This document shows positions 7,411 through 16,041 of a stretch of 64,000 nucleotides of DNA, one piece after another. The stretch comes from JAPPLB01 sp965218555 (GTDB lineage Bacteria; Acidobacteriota; Terriglobia; Bryobacterales; UBA6623). The stretch lies in assembly GCA_965218555.1 (NCBI GenBank), contig OZ244625.1:868001-932000 (forward strand), given 5' to 3'. Position 1 is the stretch's first letter. Each line of letters opens with the position of its first letter. A program made the position numbers and the translations under genes. The notes beneath the pieces are model-generated. The model made no database searches, was not told the DNA's origin, and worked only from the letters and a program-made list of their open reading frames with translations.

Positions 7411-10400
7411 ATGTTTGACCGACAAGCCATCGCCAGTTGTGAAGGGCACAGCCTTCACGACCGACTCGCTGTATGCGAAAAAAGCTTAACAAAAGCGGCG
7501 TGGTCTGGTGGCTCTCATAATGAGAGCCAAGAGCCACCTCTGAGAGCCACCTCTGAGCTAAGCCGACCCTCCCGCCGCAGCGCGCCGTCTGCCTGGAGGC
7601 GGACGGGCGGCTGGCTGCTTCCCGTCCTCGCCGCCGCCATCATCTTCGCGCCACCGTTCGCACCCACAGCGGAGGCGCAGACGACGCTCGTCAGCAATGT
7701 GGGCCAAACGCGCTCGGGTAGTCTTGGCCTTGACACACACGAAGGGGCACAAGCATTTACCACGGGCGACAACAGTGCCGGCTATACCGTGACTAGCGTC
7801 GGGCTCGACATGTCGTCGGGCGCGGACCATACCATCAACTTCACTGTCGGAATATTGACGAACAGCAACTCCAATCTGCCCGGCAGTTCCTTGGTGACGC
7901 TAACGCAACCCGCCTCCCTGATCCTGGGGGTCAACGAGTTCACGACCTCCGGAATCGAGTTGGCGGCCAATACAACCTACTGGGTTGTGGTGGACAGTAA
8001 CGGCGGTGGTAGCGCGGGATGGGAAGGCACGGCTTCGGACTCTGAGGATCCCACCTCCTCGGGATGGAGCATTGCCGACGAATCCTACGATAGGCCTTAC
8101 GACGGCGATACTTGGGGCTCGTACACCGATCCGTTCAAATTCCGCGTCAACGGCACCGCGATTGGTAGTATCACGAACAACGCGCCGACCTTCACCGAGG
8201 GAACCAACACCACGCGCAGCGTCGCCGAGAACACGGCATCGGGCCAGAACATCGGCGCCGCCGTCACGGCAACGGATGCGGACACGAGCGACACGCTGAC
8301 CTACACCTGGGGCGGGACGGACGCGAGTTCGTTCTCGGTCAATAACTCGACCGGCCAGCTCCGGACCAGCGCCGCGCTCGACTACGAGACGCAAGCCAGC
8401 TATGCGGTAACGGTTTCGGTCTCCGACGGCAACGGCGGCGCGGACAGCATCAACGTGACCATCAACGTCACGAATGTGGACGAGCCCAACTCCGCGCCGG
8501 TCTTCACCGAGGGACCCAGCACGACGCGCAGCGTCGCCGAGAACACGGTATCGGGCCAGAACATCGGCGCCGCCGTCACGGCAACGGATGCGGCGGCGCT
8601 GGTGACGCTTTACAACGCGACCGCCGGCGCGAACTGGACGAACAACACCAACTGGTTGAGCAACGAGGCCCTCTCGGAATGGCACGGGGTCGACACGGAC
8701 GCAACCGGCCGCGTTACGGAGCTGCATCTCGACGGCAATAAGTTGAGCGGGGCGATCCCGGCGGAGCTGGGGGATCTGACCAATCTCCAGATCCTGGATC
8801 TCTGCGGCAATGAGTTGAGCGGGGCGATCCCGGCGGAGCTGGGGGACTTGACCAACCTCCAGATCCTGGAGCTCTACGACACTGATTTGAGCGGGGCGAT
8901 CCCGGCGGAGCTGGGGAACTTGACCAATCTCCAGATCCTGTATCTCTGGGGCAATGGGTTGAGCGGGGCGATCCCGGCGGAGCTGGGGAATCTGACCAGC
9001 CTCCAGGAGCTGTATCTCTGGGGCAATGAGTTGAGCGGGGCGATCCCGGCAGAGCTGGGGGATCTGACCAATCTCCAGATCCTGCATCTCTACGACAATG
9101 AGTTGAGCGGGGCGATCCCGGCGGAGCTGGGGAACCTGACCAATCTCCAGATCCTGTATCTCTGGAGCAATGAGTTGAGCGGGGCGATCCCGGCGGAGTT
9201 AGGGAATCTGACCAGCCTCCAGGAGCTGTATCTCTGGGGCAATGAGTTGAGCGGGGCGATCCCGGTGGAGTTGGGGGATCTGACCAATCTCCAGATCCTG
9301 CATCTCTACGGCAATGAGTTGAGCGGGGCGATCCCGGCGGAGCTGGGGGATTTGACCAGCCTCCAGGAGCTGCATCTCTGGAGCAATGAGTTGAGCGGGG
9401 CGATCCCGGCGGAGTTAGGGAATCTGACCAGCCTCCAGAAACTGGAGCTCCACGTCAATGAGTTGAGCGGGGCGATCCCGGCGGAGCTGGGGAACCTGAC
9501 CAATCTCCAGATCCTGTATCTCCACGACAATGGGTTGAGCGGGGCGATCCCGGTCGAACTGGGGGCCTTGACCAACCTCCAGAGGCTGTATCTCTACGGC
9601 AATGAGTTGAGCGGGACGATCCCGGTGGAGCTGGGGGATTTGACCAACCTCGTGGGGCTGTATCTCAACCAGAATGGGTTGAGCGGGACAATCCCGGCGG
9701 AGCTGGGGAACCTGACCAGCCTCCAGATCCTGTATCTCTGGGGCAATGAGTTGAGCGGGGCGATCCCGGCGGAGTTGGGGAGTCTGACCAACCTCCAGAG
9801 GCTGTATCTCTACGGCAATGAGTTGAGCGGGGCGATCCCGGTCGAACTGGGAGCCTTGACCAACCTCCAGATCCTGTATCTCTGGGGCAATGAGTTGAGC
9901 GGGACGATCCCGGTGGAGCTGGGGAATCTGACCAACCTCCAGGAGCTGGGTCTCTCCCGGAATGAGTTGAGCGGGACGATCCCGGCGGAACTGGGGAGTC
10001 TGACCAACCTCCAGGGGCTGGGTCTCTCCCGGAATGGGTTGAGCGGGACAATCCCGGTCGAACTGGGAGCCTTGACCAACCTCCAGAGGCTGTATCTCTG
10101 GGGTAATGAGTTGAGCGGGGCGATCCCGGTGGAGCTGGGGAATCTGACCAACCTCCAGGAGCTGTATCTCAACCAGAATGAGTTGAGCGGCCCCCTCCCG
10201 CTAACCCTGTCGGCGCTGTCACAACTCTCGGTGTTGGATATACGGTCGACCACTTTGTGTGCGCCGTTGGATGCTGCATTTCAGGCGTGGCTGGCGACGA
10301 TCAATTTCCAGGGGGCCGTCTGCGCCACGCCGCCTCCTCCTCCCCGCCCGCCTGGCGATGGCTTTGGCGGCGGGGGCGGCGGGGGCCGCACAACGTCGCC

Positions 10401-12126
10401 CGGCAAGCCGAGGAACCTGACGGCGGTCAGCGGGGACGGTCAAGTCGTGCTGAGCTGGGAAGCTCCGGTGAGAGACGGCGGCGCGGAGATCAGCGATTAC
10501 GAGTACCGCATCGACCGCATGAACCCCTGGATCTCGACCAGCTCCACCGACACCACCCATACCGTCAGCGGCCTCGTCAATGGCGCTACCTACGTCTTCG
10601 AGGTACGGGCGGTGAACCGGGCCGGCATGAGCTTTGCTTCCAACCGCGTCGAGGCGACGCCGGAAGCGCCGGAACCGGAAGTGTCTACCCTGGACTTCGC
10701 GCATTTCGCCAATGGCGAGGGCATCACGTCCGAGGTGGTGCTCGTCAATGTGGGGACCACACAGATCCAGCCCGTTCTGTACTTTTCCGATCGGGAAGGC
10801 GAGCCGCTGGCTGCCGATTCGGTAGTGGACTTGACGGATGATCTGGAGGTCCAGGAGGACGGCGGTTTGACCATACAGACGGCGATGGAGCCGCTGGGAG
10901 AACGGACGATCTCGACCCACGGTCGCGGCGAGGAGCTGAGCGGCTCGGTGCAAGTGGTCTCGGAGGGCGCCATCGGGGGCGTGCTGCGCTTCAGCGACCC
11001 GAGGGTCGGGGTGACCGGAGTGGGAACCGGCCCGGCGGTGCGGGACGCGCTGTTCCCGGCGCGCCGGAAGGAGGGAGGGATCCGCACGGCGGCGGCGATG
11101 CACAACGTGGGCGAGGAAGAGATGGAGGTGACGTGCCGCTTGATGAGCGGGGGCGCGGTGCTGGAGGAGGCGAAGATCCCTCTGAAGGCCAACGGGCAGA
11201 CGTCGTGGTTCATCGAGGACGAGTTCACGATGACCGACACGACGGACTTCGTAGGGACGGTGCGCTGCACGGCGCCGCGGGAGGGGAAGTACACGGGATT
11301 GGCGGTGGAGGTAGATGGGGGCAACCGCATCTTCACGACGCTGCCGGTGGTGGAGGTGGAGCGGACGAGCGGGGAAGAGGGGGAGACGGAGCTAGACTTT
11401 GCGCATTTCGCCAATGGGACGGGCATCGTCTCCGAGCTGGTGTTCGTGAATGTGGAGACGCGGCCGAGCGGCCGCGGCGCTACTCCCTTTCATCCAACGG
11501 TTCCGGAGAGCCGTCCGGTGATCTACTTTTACGATCGAGAGGGCTATCTGATCGACCCCGCATCGGTGGTGGACTTGACGGAAGATCTGGAGGTCACCGA
11601 AGACGGTGGACTGACGATCAAGGCGGCGATGGCGCCGCTGGGAGAACTCACGGTAGCGACGCACGGGCGCGGGCCGCTGGTGAGCGGAGCGGTGAAGGTG
11701 GTGTCGGAAGGTCCGATCGGGGGAGTGCTGCGCTACAGCGTTCCGGGGGTCGGGGTGACCGGGGTGGGGGCCGGCACGCCCGTGCGGGACGCACTGTTCC
11801 CGGCGCGGCGGAAGGAAGGAGGGATCCGCACGGCGGCGGCGATGCACAACGTGGGGGAGGAAGAGATGGAGGTGACGTGCCGCTTGATGAGCGGAGGCGC
11901 GGTGCTGGAGGAGGCGAAGATCCCGTTGGAGGCCAAGGGGCAGATGTCGTGGTTCATCGAGGATGAGTTCACGGCGACCGACACGACGGACTTCGTGGGG
12001 ACGGTGCGCTGCACGGCTCCGGGGGAGGGGATGTTCACGGGATTGGCGGTGGAGGTGGATGCCGCCAACCGCATCTTCACCACGCTGCCGGTGGCGCCTG
12101 TGGAAGAGAGGATGCCTCAGGAATAG
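7411..12126 (+). CDS. Secreted LRR / cadherin-like / FN3 multidomain protein, 1571 aa
   Basis: Predicted exported adhesin-like protein. A hydrophobic segment at 67-83 ending TAEAQ (86-90) looks like a signal peptide with an unusually long N-terminal extension; ATG 7411 is the only in-frame start I can find, so the true start is uncertain. Order: an N-terminal beta-sandwich of choice-of-anchor type (~90-250), one full cadherin-like repeat (SVAENTASGQNIGAAVTATD...), a second truncated after its first ~35 residues, an LRR cap (AALVTLYNATAGANWTNN), 21 LRRs of exactly 24 residues (LSGAIPAELGxLTNLQ, plant-like), a Pro/Gly-rich hinge, one FN3 domain, and two copies of a ~220-residue module (LDFAHFANG...MHNVGEEEMEVTC...RIFTTLPV). 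No transmembrane or sortase/PEP-CTERM anchor is seen. Function is inferred to be surface recognition or adhesion. Confidence 0.85.
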   Translation: MFDRQAIASCEGHSLHDRLAVCEKSLTKAAWSGGSHNESQEPPLRATSELSRPSRRSAPSAWRRTGGWLLPVLAAAIIFAPPFAPTAEAQTTLVSNVGQTRSGSLGLDTHEGAQAFTTGDNSAGYTVTSVGLDMSSGADHTINFTVGILTNSNSNLPGSSLVTLTQPASLILGVNEFTTSGIELAANTTYWVVVDSNGGGSAGWEGTASDSEDPTSSGWSIADESYDRPYDGDTWGSYTDPFKFRVNGTAIGSITNNAPTFTEGTNTTRSVAENTASGQNIGAAVTATDADTSDTLTYTWGGTDASSFSVNNSTGQLRTSAALDYETQASYAVTVSVSDGNGGADSINVTINVTNVDEPNSAPVFTEGPSTTRSVAENTVSGQNIGAAVTATDAAALVTLYNATAGANWTNNTNWLSNEALSEWHGVDTDATGRVTELHLDGNKLSGAIPAELGDLTNLQILDLCGNELSGAIPAELGDLTNLQILELYDTDLSGAIPAELGNLTNLQILYLWGNGLSGAIPAELGNLTSLQELYLWGNELSGAIPAELGDLTNLQILHLYDNELSGAIPAELGNLTNLQILYLWSNELSGAIPAELGNLTSLQELYLWGNELSGAIPVELGDLTNLQILHLYGNELSGAIPAELGDLTSLQELHLWSNELSGAIPAELGNLTSLQKLELHVNELSGAIPAELGNLTNLQILYLHDNGLSGAIPVELGALTNLQRLYLYGNELSGTIPVELGDLTNLVGLYLNQNGLSGTIPAELGNLTSLQILYLWGNELSGAIPAELGSLTNLQRLYLYGNELSGAIPVELGALTNLQILYLWGNELSGTIPVELGNLTNLQELGLSRNELSGTIPAELGSLTNLQGLGLSRNGLSGTIPVELGALTNLQRLYLWGNELSGAIPVELGNLTNLQELYLNQNELSGPLPLTLSALSQLSVLDIRSTTLCAPLDAAFQAWLATINFQGAVCATPPPPPRPPGDGFGGGGGGGRTTSPGKPRNLTAVSGDGQVVLSWEAPVRDGGAEISDYEYRIDRMNPWISTSSTDTTHTVSGLVNGATYVFEVRAVNRAGMSFASNRVEATPEAPEPEVSTLDFAHFANGEGITSEVVLVNVGTTQIQPVLYFSDREGEPLAADSVVDLTDDLEVQEDGGLTIQTAMEPLGERTISTHGRGEELSGSVQVVSEGAIGGVLRFSDPRVGVTGVGTGPAVRDALFPARRKEGGIRTAAAMHNVGEEEMEVTCRLMSGGAVLEEAKIPLKANGQTSWFIEDEFTMTDTTDFVGTVRCTAPREGKYTGLAVEVDGGNRIFTTLPVVEVERTSGEEGETELDFAHFANGTGIVSELVFVNVETRPSGRGATPFHPTVPESRPVIYFYDREGYLIDPASVVDLTEDLEVTEDGGLTIKAAMAPLGELTVATHGRGPLVSGAVKVVSEGPIGGVLRYSVPGVGVTGVGAGTPVRDALFPARRKEGGIRTAAAMHNVGEEEMEVTCRLMSGGAVLEEAKIPLEAKGQMSWFIEDEFTATDTTDFVGTVRCTAPGEGMFTGLAVEVDAANRIFTTLPVAPVEERMPQE
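7510..7553 (+). repeat. Perfect palindrome plus 13 bp tandem duplication
   Basis: GGCTCTCATAATGAGAGCC is a perfect 9+1+9 palindrome at 7510-7528, followed at once by two copies of GAGCCACCTCTGA. It falls inside the odd N-terminal extension of the LRR protein, before its signal peptide, and could be an operator if translation really begins later. Confidence 0.5.
8722..10233 (+). repeat. Array of 21 in-frame 72 bp LRR-coding units
   Basis: The string TTGAGCGGGGCGATCCCG or a close variant recurs every 72 bases exactly, from 8743 to 10183, with no insertion or deletion across 21 units. Units differ mainly at the codons for exposed LRR positions (WGN, YDN, HVN, NQN, SRN). The homogeneity points to unequal crossover or gene conversion; the array is coding and is not a CRISPR. 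Confidence 0.9.
10981..11769 (+). repeat. Near-identical block shared with 14849-15637 (copy A)
   Basis: This 789 bp stretch of the first LRR gene and bases 14849-15637 of the second differ by only about two bases by eye (C/G near 11425, T/C near 11530), although flanking parts of the same domains differ much more. It covers the end of the first C-terminal module and most of the second. Recent gene conversion or duplication explains it. Confidence 0.85.
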
Positions 12127-12358
12127 ACGGAGGGCCTGAGAAAAAGAGATGGGGACTCGTAGAACCTCGGGCTGTCGATCGGACAAGACCCCTTTTGTCT
12201 GGTCCGCATAGGAGAAAAAGCTCATTCAGCATCAACGCGGCGAGTTGGCTCCGATCGGTGGATGTGCTCTCGGATCTGGGCATTCCGGTAAAGGCGATCC
12301 ACAACTCTTGACAATATCTCCCGGACTTAAGATCAACACGGAAGGAAACTGATACCTG
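12127..12358. other. Gap between the two LRR genes
   Basis: These 232 bases hold no convincing gene. The sequence just before 12359 should carry the promoter of the second LRR gene; a purine-rich GGAAGGAAA lies about ten bases before its ATG. No terminator hairpin with a T-tract was seen. Confidence 0.4.
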
Positions 12359-15300
12359 ATGACAGCGATATTCACGCGTTTTCCCACGGCGCTGATTGCT
12401 CTGCTGGCGACCACCGGCCTGCACGTAGCGCTGGAAAACGCTCACGCGCAAGGAACGGTGGAGTCGGACCGCGCTGCCCTGGTGGCGATCTACAATGCGA
12501 CTGACGGCCCCAACTGGGACCACCAAATCGGCTGGCTTACCAGCGATCCGCTGTACGAATGGGCGAACGTCGTCACGGATTCGGACGGACGGGTCACCTG
12601 GCTCGCTCTCCACGACAACAACTTAACCGGAGAGCTCCCGCCGGAGTTGGGCAACCTGTCGAAACTCCAGTTGTTGAGGGTCCACGACAACAATCTGACC
12701 GGGGAATTTCCCAACCAACTGCGCAACCTCACCGCGCTCGTGGACTTGTCTCTCGGAGACAACCCGGGCCACCCGGGAAACAACGAGTTCACCGGGCCAA
12801 TCCCGGCTTGGCTGGTCAACCTGACCAACCTCGACAACCTGAGTCTTCACGGCAACGCGTTCACCGGAACAATTCCGTCCAGCCTCGGCAATCTCTCCAA
12901 GCTGGTGTTCCTGACGCTCAACGACAATGCGCTGAGCGGCTCGATCCCGGCCAGTCTCGGGAATCTCGATAGTCTCAAGTGGTTGCATCTGCACGGCAAT
13001 GACTTGACCGGGTCGATCCCGTCCCGGCTGGGAGAACTATCCAGCCTCGTGCAGCTGAATCTCGGCGAAAACATGCTGAGCGGCCCCATCCCGCCCGAGC
13101 TGGGGAGTCTCGAGAATCTTGAGATTCTGAATCTCTGGAGCGCCGGCGATCTGGGCGGGGAGATTCCGCCCGAGCTGGGGGATCTGACGAGCCTGCAGCA
13201 ACTCTATCTGTACGACAACGGATTGACCGGGTCGATCCCGTCCAAGCTGGGAGACCTGACAAGCCTGCTCTATCTGTATCTCAACGGCAACGCGTTGGAG
13301 GGCGACATCCCGACCAAGCTGGGAGAAATCACCAGCCTCGTGTATCTGTATCTCAACGACAACGCGTTGACCGGGTCGATCCCGTCCGAGCTGGGGAGCC
13401 TGACGAGCCTCAGCCACCTGGCGCTGTGGGGCAACCCGGACCTTGAGAGGATAGTCCCGGCCGCCGTGGAGGTGGCCGTGGACCGGGCGGCGCTCGCCGC
13501 CGTCTATTGGGCGACCGGCGGCGCGAGCTGGACCAACGCCTGGGCCGACCCGTACGCCTTCTACGACCCGCTCTCGGACTGGAGCGGGGTGACGACAGGG
13601 ACCAGCGGCCGGGTCACGCACGTGCGGCTCGGAAATCGCGGCTTGGCGGGCCCGGTGCCGGCGGCGCTCGAAGTCCTGACCGATCTCCAAGAGCTGTCAC
13701 TCAACGACAATGCGTCGTTGTACGGGACGCTCCCGGTGCGCCTGCAAGAGCTGGCGTCCTTCGCAAATCTGGACGTTCGCAACACCTCCGTGTGCACGCC
13801 GACGGACGCCGCGTTTCAGACGTGGCTGGCTACCATCACCTTCCAAGGCACGCCATGCCCGGCGGCATCGTTCGCCGCGCCGACCTACTCGGCGGCCGAG
13901 GGCGGACCGGCGGCAACGGTCACGATTCGGCTCAGCGCGGCGCCCGGACGCGAGTTGACGATTCCGCTGACGGCGACGCCCGCGGGCGGGGCCACCGAGG
14001 ATGACTATACGGTGACGCCGGCAAGCGTGATGTTCCAGAGCACGGGTACCGAGGCGACGGTGGAAATCACCGCCGTGGACGACTCGGTCTACGAGGTCGG
14101 CGAGGAAGTGGTTCTCGGTTTTCAGCGCCCCCTGTCCGGGATAACGGAACAGAATCCGGCCACAGCCAGGGTGACGCTGATCGACAACGACGCACGCCCT
14201 CCTCCCCCACCGCCAGGCGGCGGCTTTGGCGGCGGGGGTGGCGGGGGAGGCAGCCGCACAACGTCGCCCGGCAAGCCGGGGAACCTGACGGCGGTCGGCG
14301 GGGACGGCCAAGTCGTGCTGACGTGGGACGCACCGGTGAGAGACGGCGGCGCGGCGATCAGCGATTACGAGTACCGCATCGACCGCATGAACCCCTGGAT
14401 CTCCACCGGGTCCACCGACACCACCCACACGGTCAGCGGCCTCGTCAACGGCGCCACTTACCTCTTCGAGGTAAGGGCGGTCAACCGCATCGGCAGGAGC
14501 TTTGGTTCCAACCGCGTCGAGGCAACCCCGGTGGCGCCGGAACCGGAAGTGTTCACCCTGGACTTCGCGCATTTCGCCAATGGCGGGGGCATCACGTCCG
14601 AGGTGGTGCTCCTCAATGTGGGCACCACAGAGATCCGCCCCGCCCTCTACTTTTCCGATCGGCAAGGCGATCCGGTGACCGCCGATTCGGTAGTGGACTT
14701 GACGGAAGATCTGGAGGTCACCGAAGACAGCGGTCTGAGCATTCAGACGGCGATCGAGCCGCTGGGAGAACTCACGGTCTCGACCCACGGGCGAGGCGAG
14801 GAGCTGAGCGGCTCGGTGAAGGTGGTTGCGGCGGGCGCCATCGGGGGAGTGCTGCGCTTCAGCGACCCGAGGGTCGGGGTGACCGGAGTGGGAACCGGCC
14901 CGGCGGTGCGGGACGCGCTGTTCCCGGCGCGCCGGAAGGAGGGAGGGATCCGCACGGCGGCGGCGATGCACAACGTGGGCGAGGAAGAGATGGAGGTGAC
15001 GTGCCGCTTGATGAGCGGGGGCGCGGTGCTGGAGGAGGCGAAGATCCCTCTGAAGGCCAACGGGCAGACGTCGTGGTTCATCGAGGACGAGTTCACGATG
15101 ACCGACACGACGGACTTCGTAGGGACGGTGCGCTGCACGGCGCCGCGGGAGGGGAAGTACACGGGATTGGCGGTGGAGGTAGATGGGGGCAACCGCATCT
15201 TCACGACGCTGCCGGTGGTGGAGGTGGAGCGGACGAGCGGGGAAGAGGGGGAGACGGAGCTAGACTTTGCGCATTTCGCCAATGGGACGGGGATCGTCTC

Positions 15301-15994
15301 CGAGCTGGTGTTCGTGAATGTGGAGACGCGGCCGAGCGGCCGCGGCGCTACTCCCTTTCATCCAACGGTTCCGGAGAGCCGTCCGGTGATCTACTTCTAC
15401 GATCGAGAGGGCTATCTGATCGACCCCGCATCGGTGGTGGACTTGACGGAAGATCTGGAGGTCACCGAAGACGGTGGACTGACGATCAAGGCGGCGATGG
15501 CGCCGCTGGGAGAACTCACGGTAGCGACGCACGGGCGCGGGCCGCTGGTGAGCGGAGCGGTGAAGGTGGTGTCGGAAGGTCCGATCGGGGGAGTGCTGCG
15601 CTACAGCGTTCCGGGGGTCGGGGTGACCGGGGTGGGGACGGCCCCGGCGGTGCGGGACGCGCTGTTCCCGGCGCGGCGGAAGGAGGGAGGGATCCGCACG
15701 GCGGCGGCGATGCACAACGTGGGGGAGGAAGAGATGGAGGTGACGTGCCGCTTGATGAGCGGGGGCGCGGTGCTGGAGGAGGCGGAGATCCCACTGGCGG
15801 CCAACGGGCAGATGTCGTGGTTCATCGAAGATGAGTTCACCGCGACCGATACTAGGGACTTCGTGGGGACGGTGCGCTGCACGGCGCCGGGGGAGGGTAG
15901 GTTCACGGGATTGGCGGTGGAGGTGGATGCCGATAACCGCATCTTCACGACTCTGCCGGTGATCGCGGTGGAGGCGAGGAGGTCTCAGGAATAG
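12359..15994 (+). CDS. Secreted LRR / Calx-beta / FN3 protein, 1211 aa
   Basis: A signal peptide (FPTALIALLATTGLHVALENAHAQ region, residues 8-31) is followed by an LRR cap (DRAALVAIYNATDGPNWD), about a dozen divergent LRRs of the LTGSIPSELGxLTSL type, a second cap-like segment (DRAALAAVYWATGGASW), a Calx-beta domain (~500-610, ending TARVTLIDND), a PPPPPPGGGFGGGG hinge, an FN3 domain and the same doubled ~220-residue C-terminal module as the upstream protein. Unlike the upstream gene, its LRRs are diverse in sequence and so older. It ends 47 bp before an integrase. The module pair is shared nearly identically at the DNA level between both genes. Likely an exported recognition or adhesion protein; no membrane anchor is visible. 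Confidence 0.86.
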   Translation: MTAIFTRFPTALIALLATTGLHVALENAHAQGTVESDRAALVAIYNATDGPNWDHQIGWLTSDPLYEWANVVTDSDGRVTWLALHDNNLTGELPPELGNLSKLQLLRVHDNNLTGEFPNQLRNLTALVDLSLGDNPGHPGNNEFTGPIPAWLVNLTNLDNLSLHGNAFTGTIPSSLGNLSKLVFLTLNDNALSGSIPASLGNLDSLKWLHLHGNDLTGSIPSRLGELSSLVQLNLGENMLSGPIPPELGSLENLEILNLWSAGDLGGEIPPELGDLTSLQQLYLYDNGLTGSIPSKLGDLTSLLYLYLNGNALEGDIPTKLGEITSLVYLYLNDNALTGSIPSELGSLTSLSHLALWGNPDLERIVPAAVEVAVDRAALAAVYWATGGASWTNAWADPYAFYDPLSDWSGVTTGTSGRVTHVRLGNRGLAGPVPAALEVLTDLQELSLNDNASLYGTLPVRLQELASFANLDVRNTSVCTPTDAAFQTWLATITFQGTPCPAASFAAPTYSAAEGGPAATVTIRLSAAPGRELTIPLTATPAGGATEDDYTVTPASVMFQSTGTEATVEITAVDDSVYEVGEEVVLGFQRPLSGITEQNPATARVTLIDNDARPPPPPPGGGFGGGGGGGGSRTTSPGKPGNLTAVGGDGQVVLTWDAPVRDGGAAISDYEYRIDRMNPWISTGSTDTTHTVSGLVNGATYLFEVRAVNRIGRSFGSNRVEATPVAPEPEVFTLDFAHFANGGGITSEVVLLNVGTTEIRPALYFSDRQGDPVTADSVVDLTEDLEVTEDSGLSIQTAIEPLGELTVSTHGRGEELSGSVKVVAAGAIGGVLRFSDPRVGVTGVGTGPAVRDALFPARRKEGGIRTAAAMHNVGEEEMEVTCRLMSGGAVLEEAKIPLKANGQTSWFIEDEFTMTDTTDFVGTVRCTAPREGKYTGLAVEVDGGNRIFTTLPVVEVERTSGEEGETELDFAHFANGTGIVSELVFVNVETRPSGRGATPFHPTVPESRPVIYFYDREGYLIDPASVVDLTEDLEVTEDGGLTIKAAMAPLGELTVATHGRGPLVSGAVKVVSEGPIGGVLRYSVPGVGVTGVGTAPAVRDALFPARRKEGGIRTAAAMHNVGEEEMEVTCRLMSGGAVLEEAEIPLAANGQMSWFIEDEFTATDTRDFVGTVRCTAPGEGRFTGLAVEVDADNRIFTTLPVIAVEARRSQE
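14849..15637 (+). repeat. Near-identical block shared with 10981-11769 (copy B)
   Basis: Second copy of the 789 bp block, at an offset of 3868 bases from copy A. Identity falls away sharply after GGGGTGGGG at 15637. Confidence 0.85.
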
Positions 15995-16041
15995 CACCTC
16001 CGTCTACCGTTTGGTTCTTAGCCCATGATCATCAAGGACGA

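Noticed and set aside
7900..9087. Long open frame antisense to the LRR array (395 codons)
   Set aside because: It is an out-of-frame shadow of the 72 bp repeats; it has no domain and its repeats follow the real LRR frame.
8722..10233. Regular 72 bp DNA repeats resembling a CRISPR array
   Set aside because: The units are in frame, code leucine-rich repeats and have no unique spacers; no cas genes are present.
14323..15834. 503-codon alternative plus-strand frame in the second LRR gene
   Set aside because: Gly/Arg-rich composition typical of a shifted frame in GC-rich DNA; overlaps a well-supported gene.
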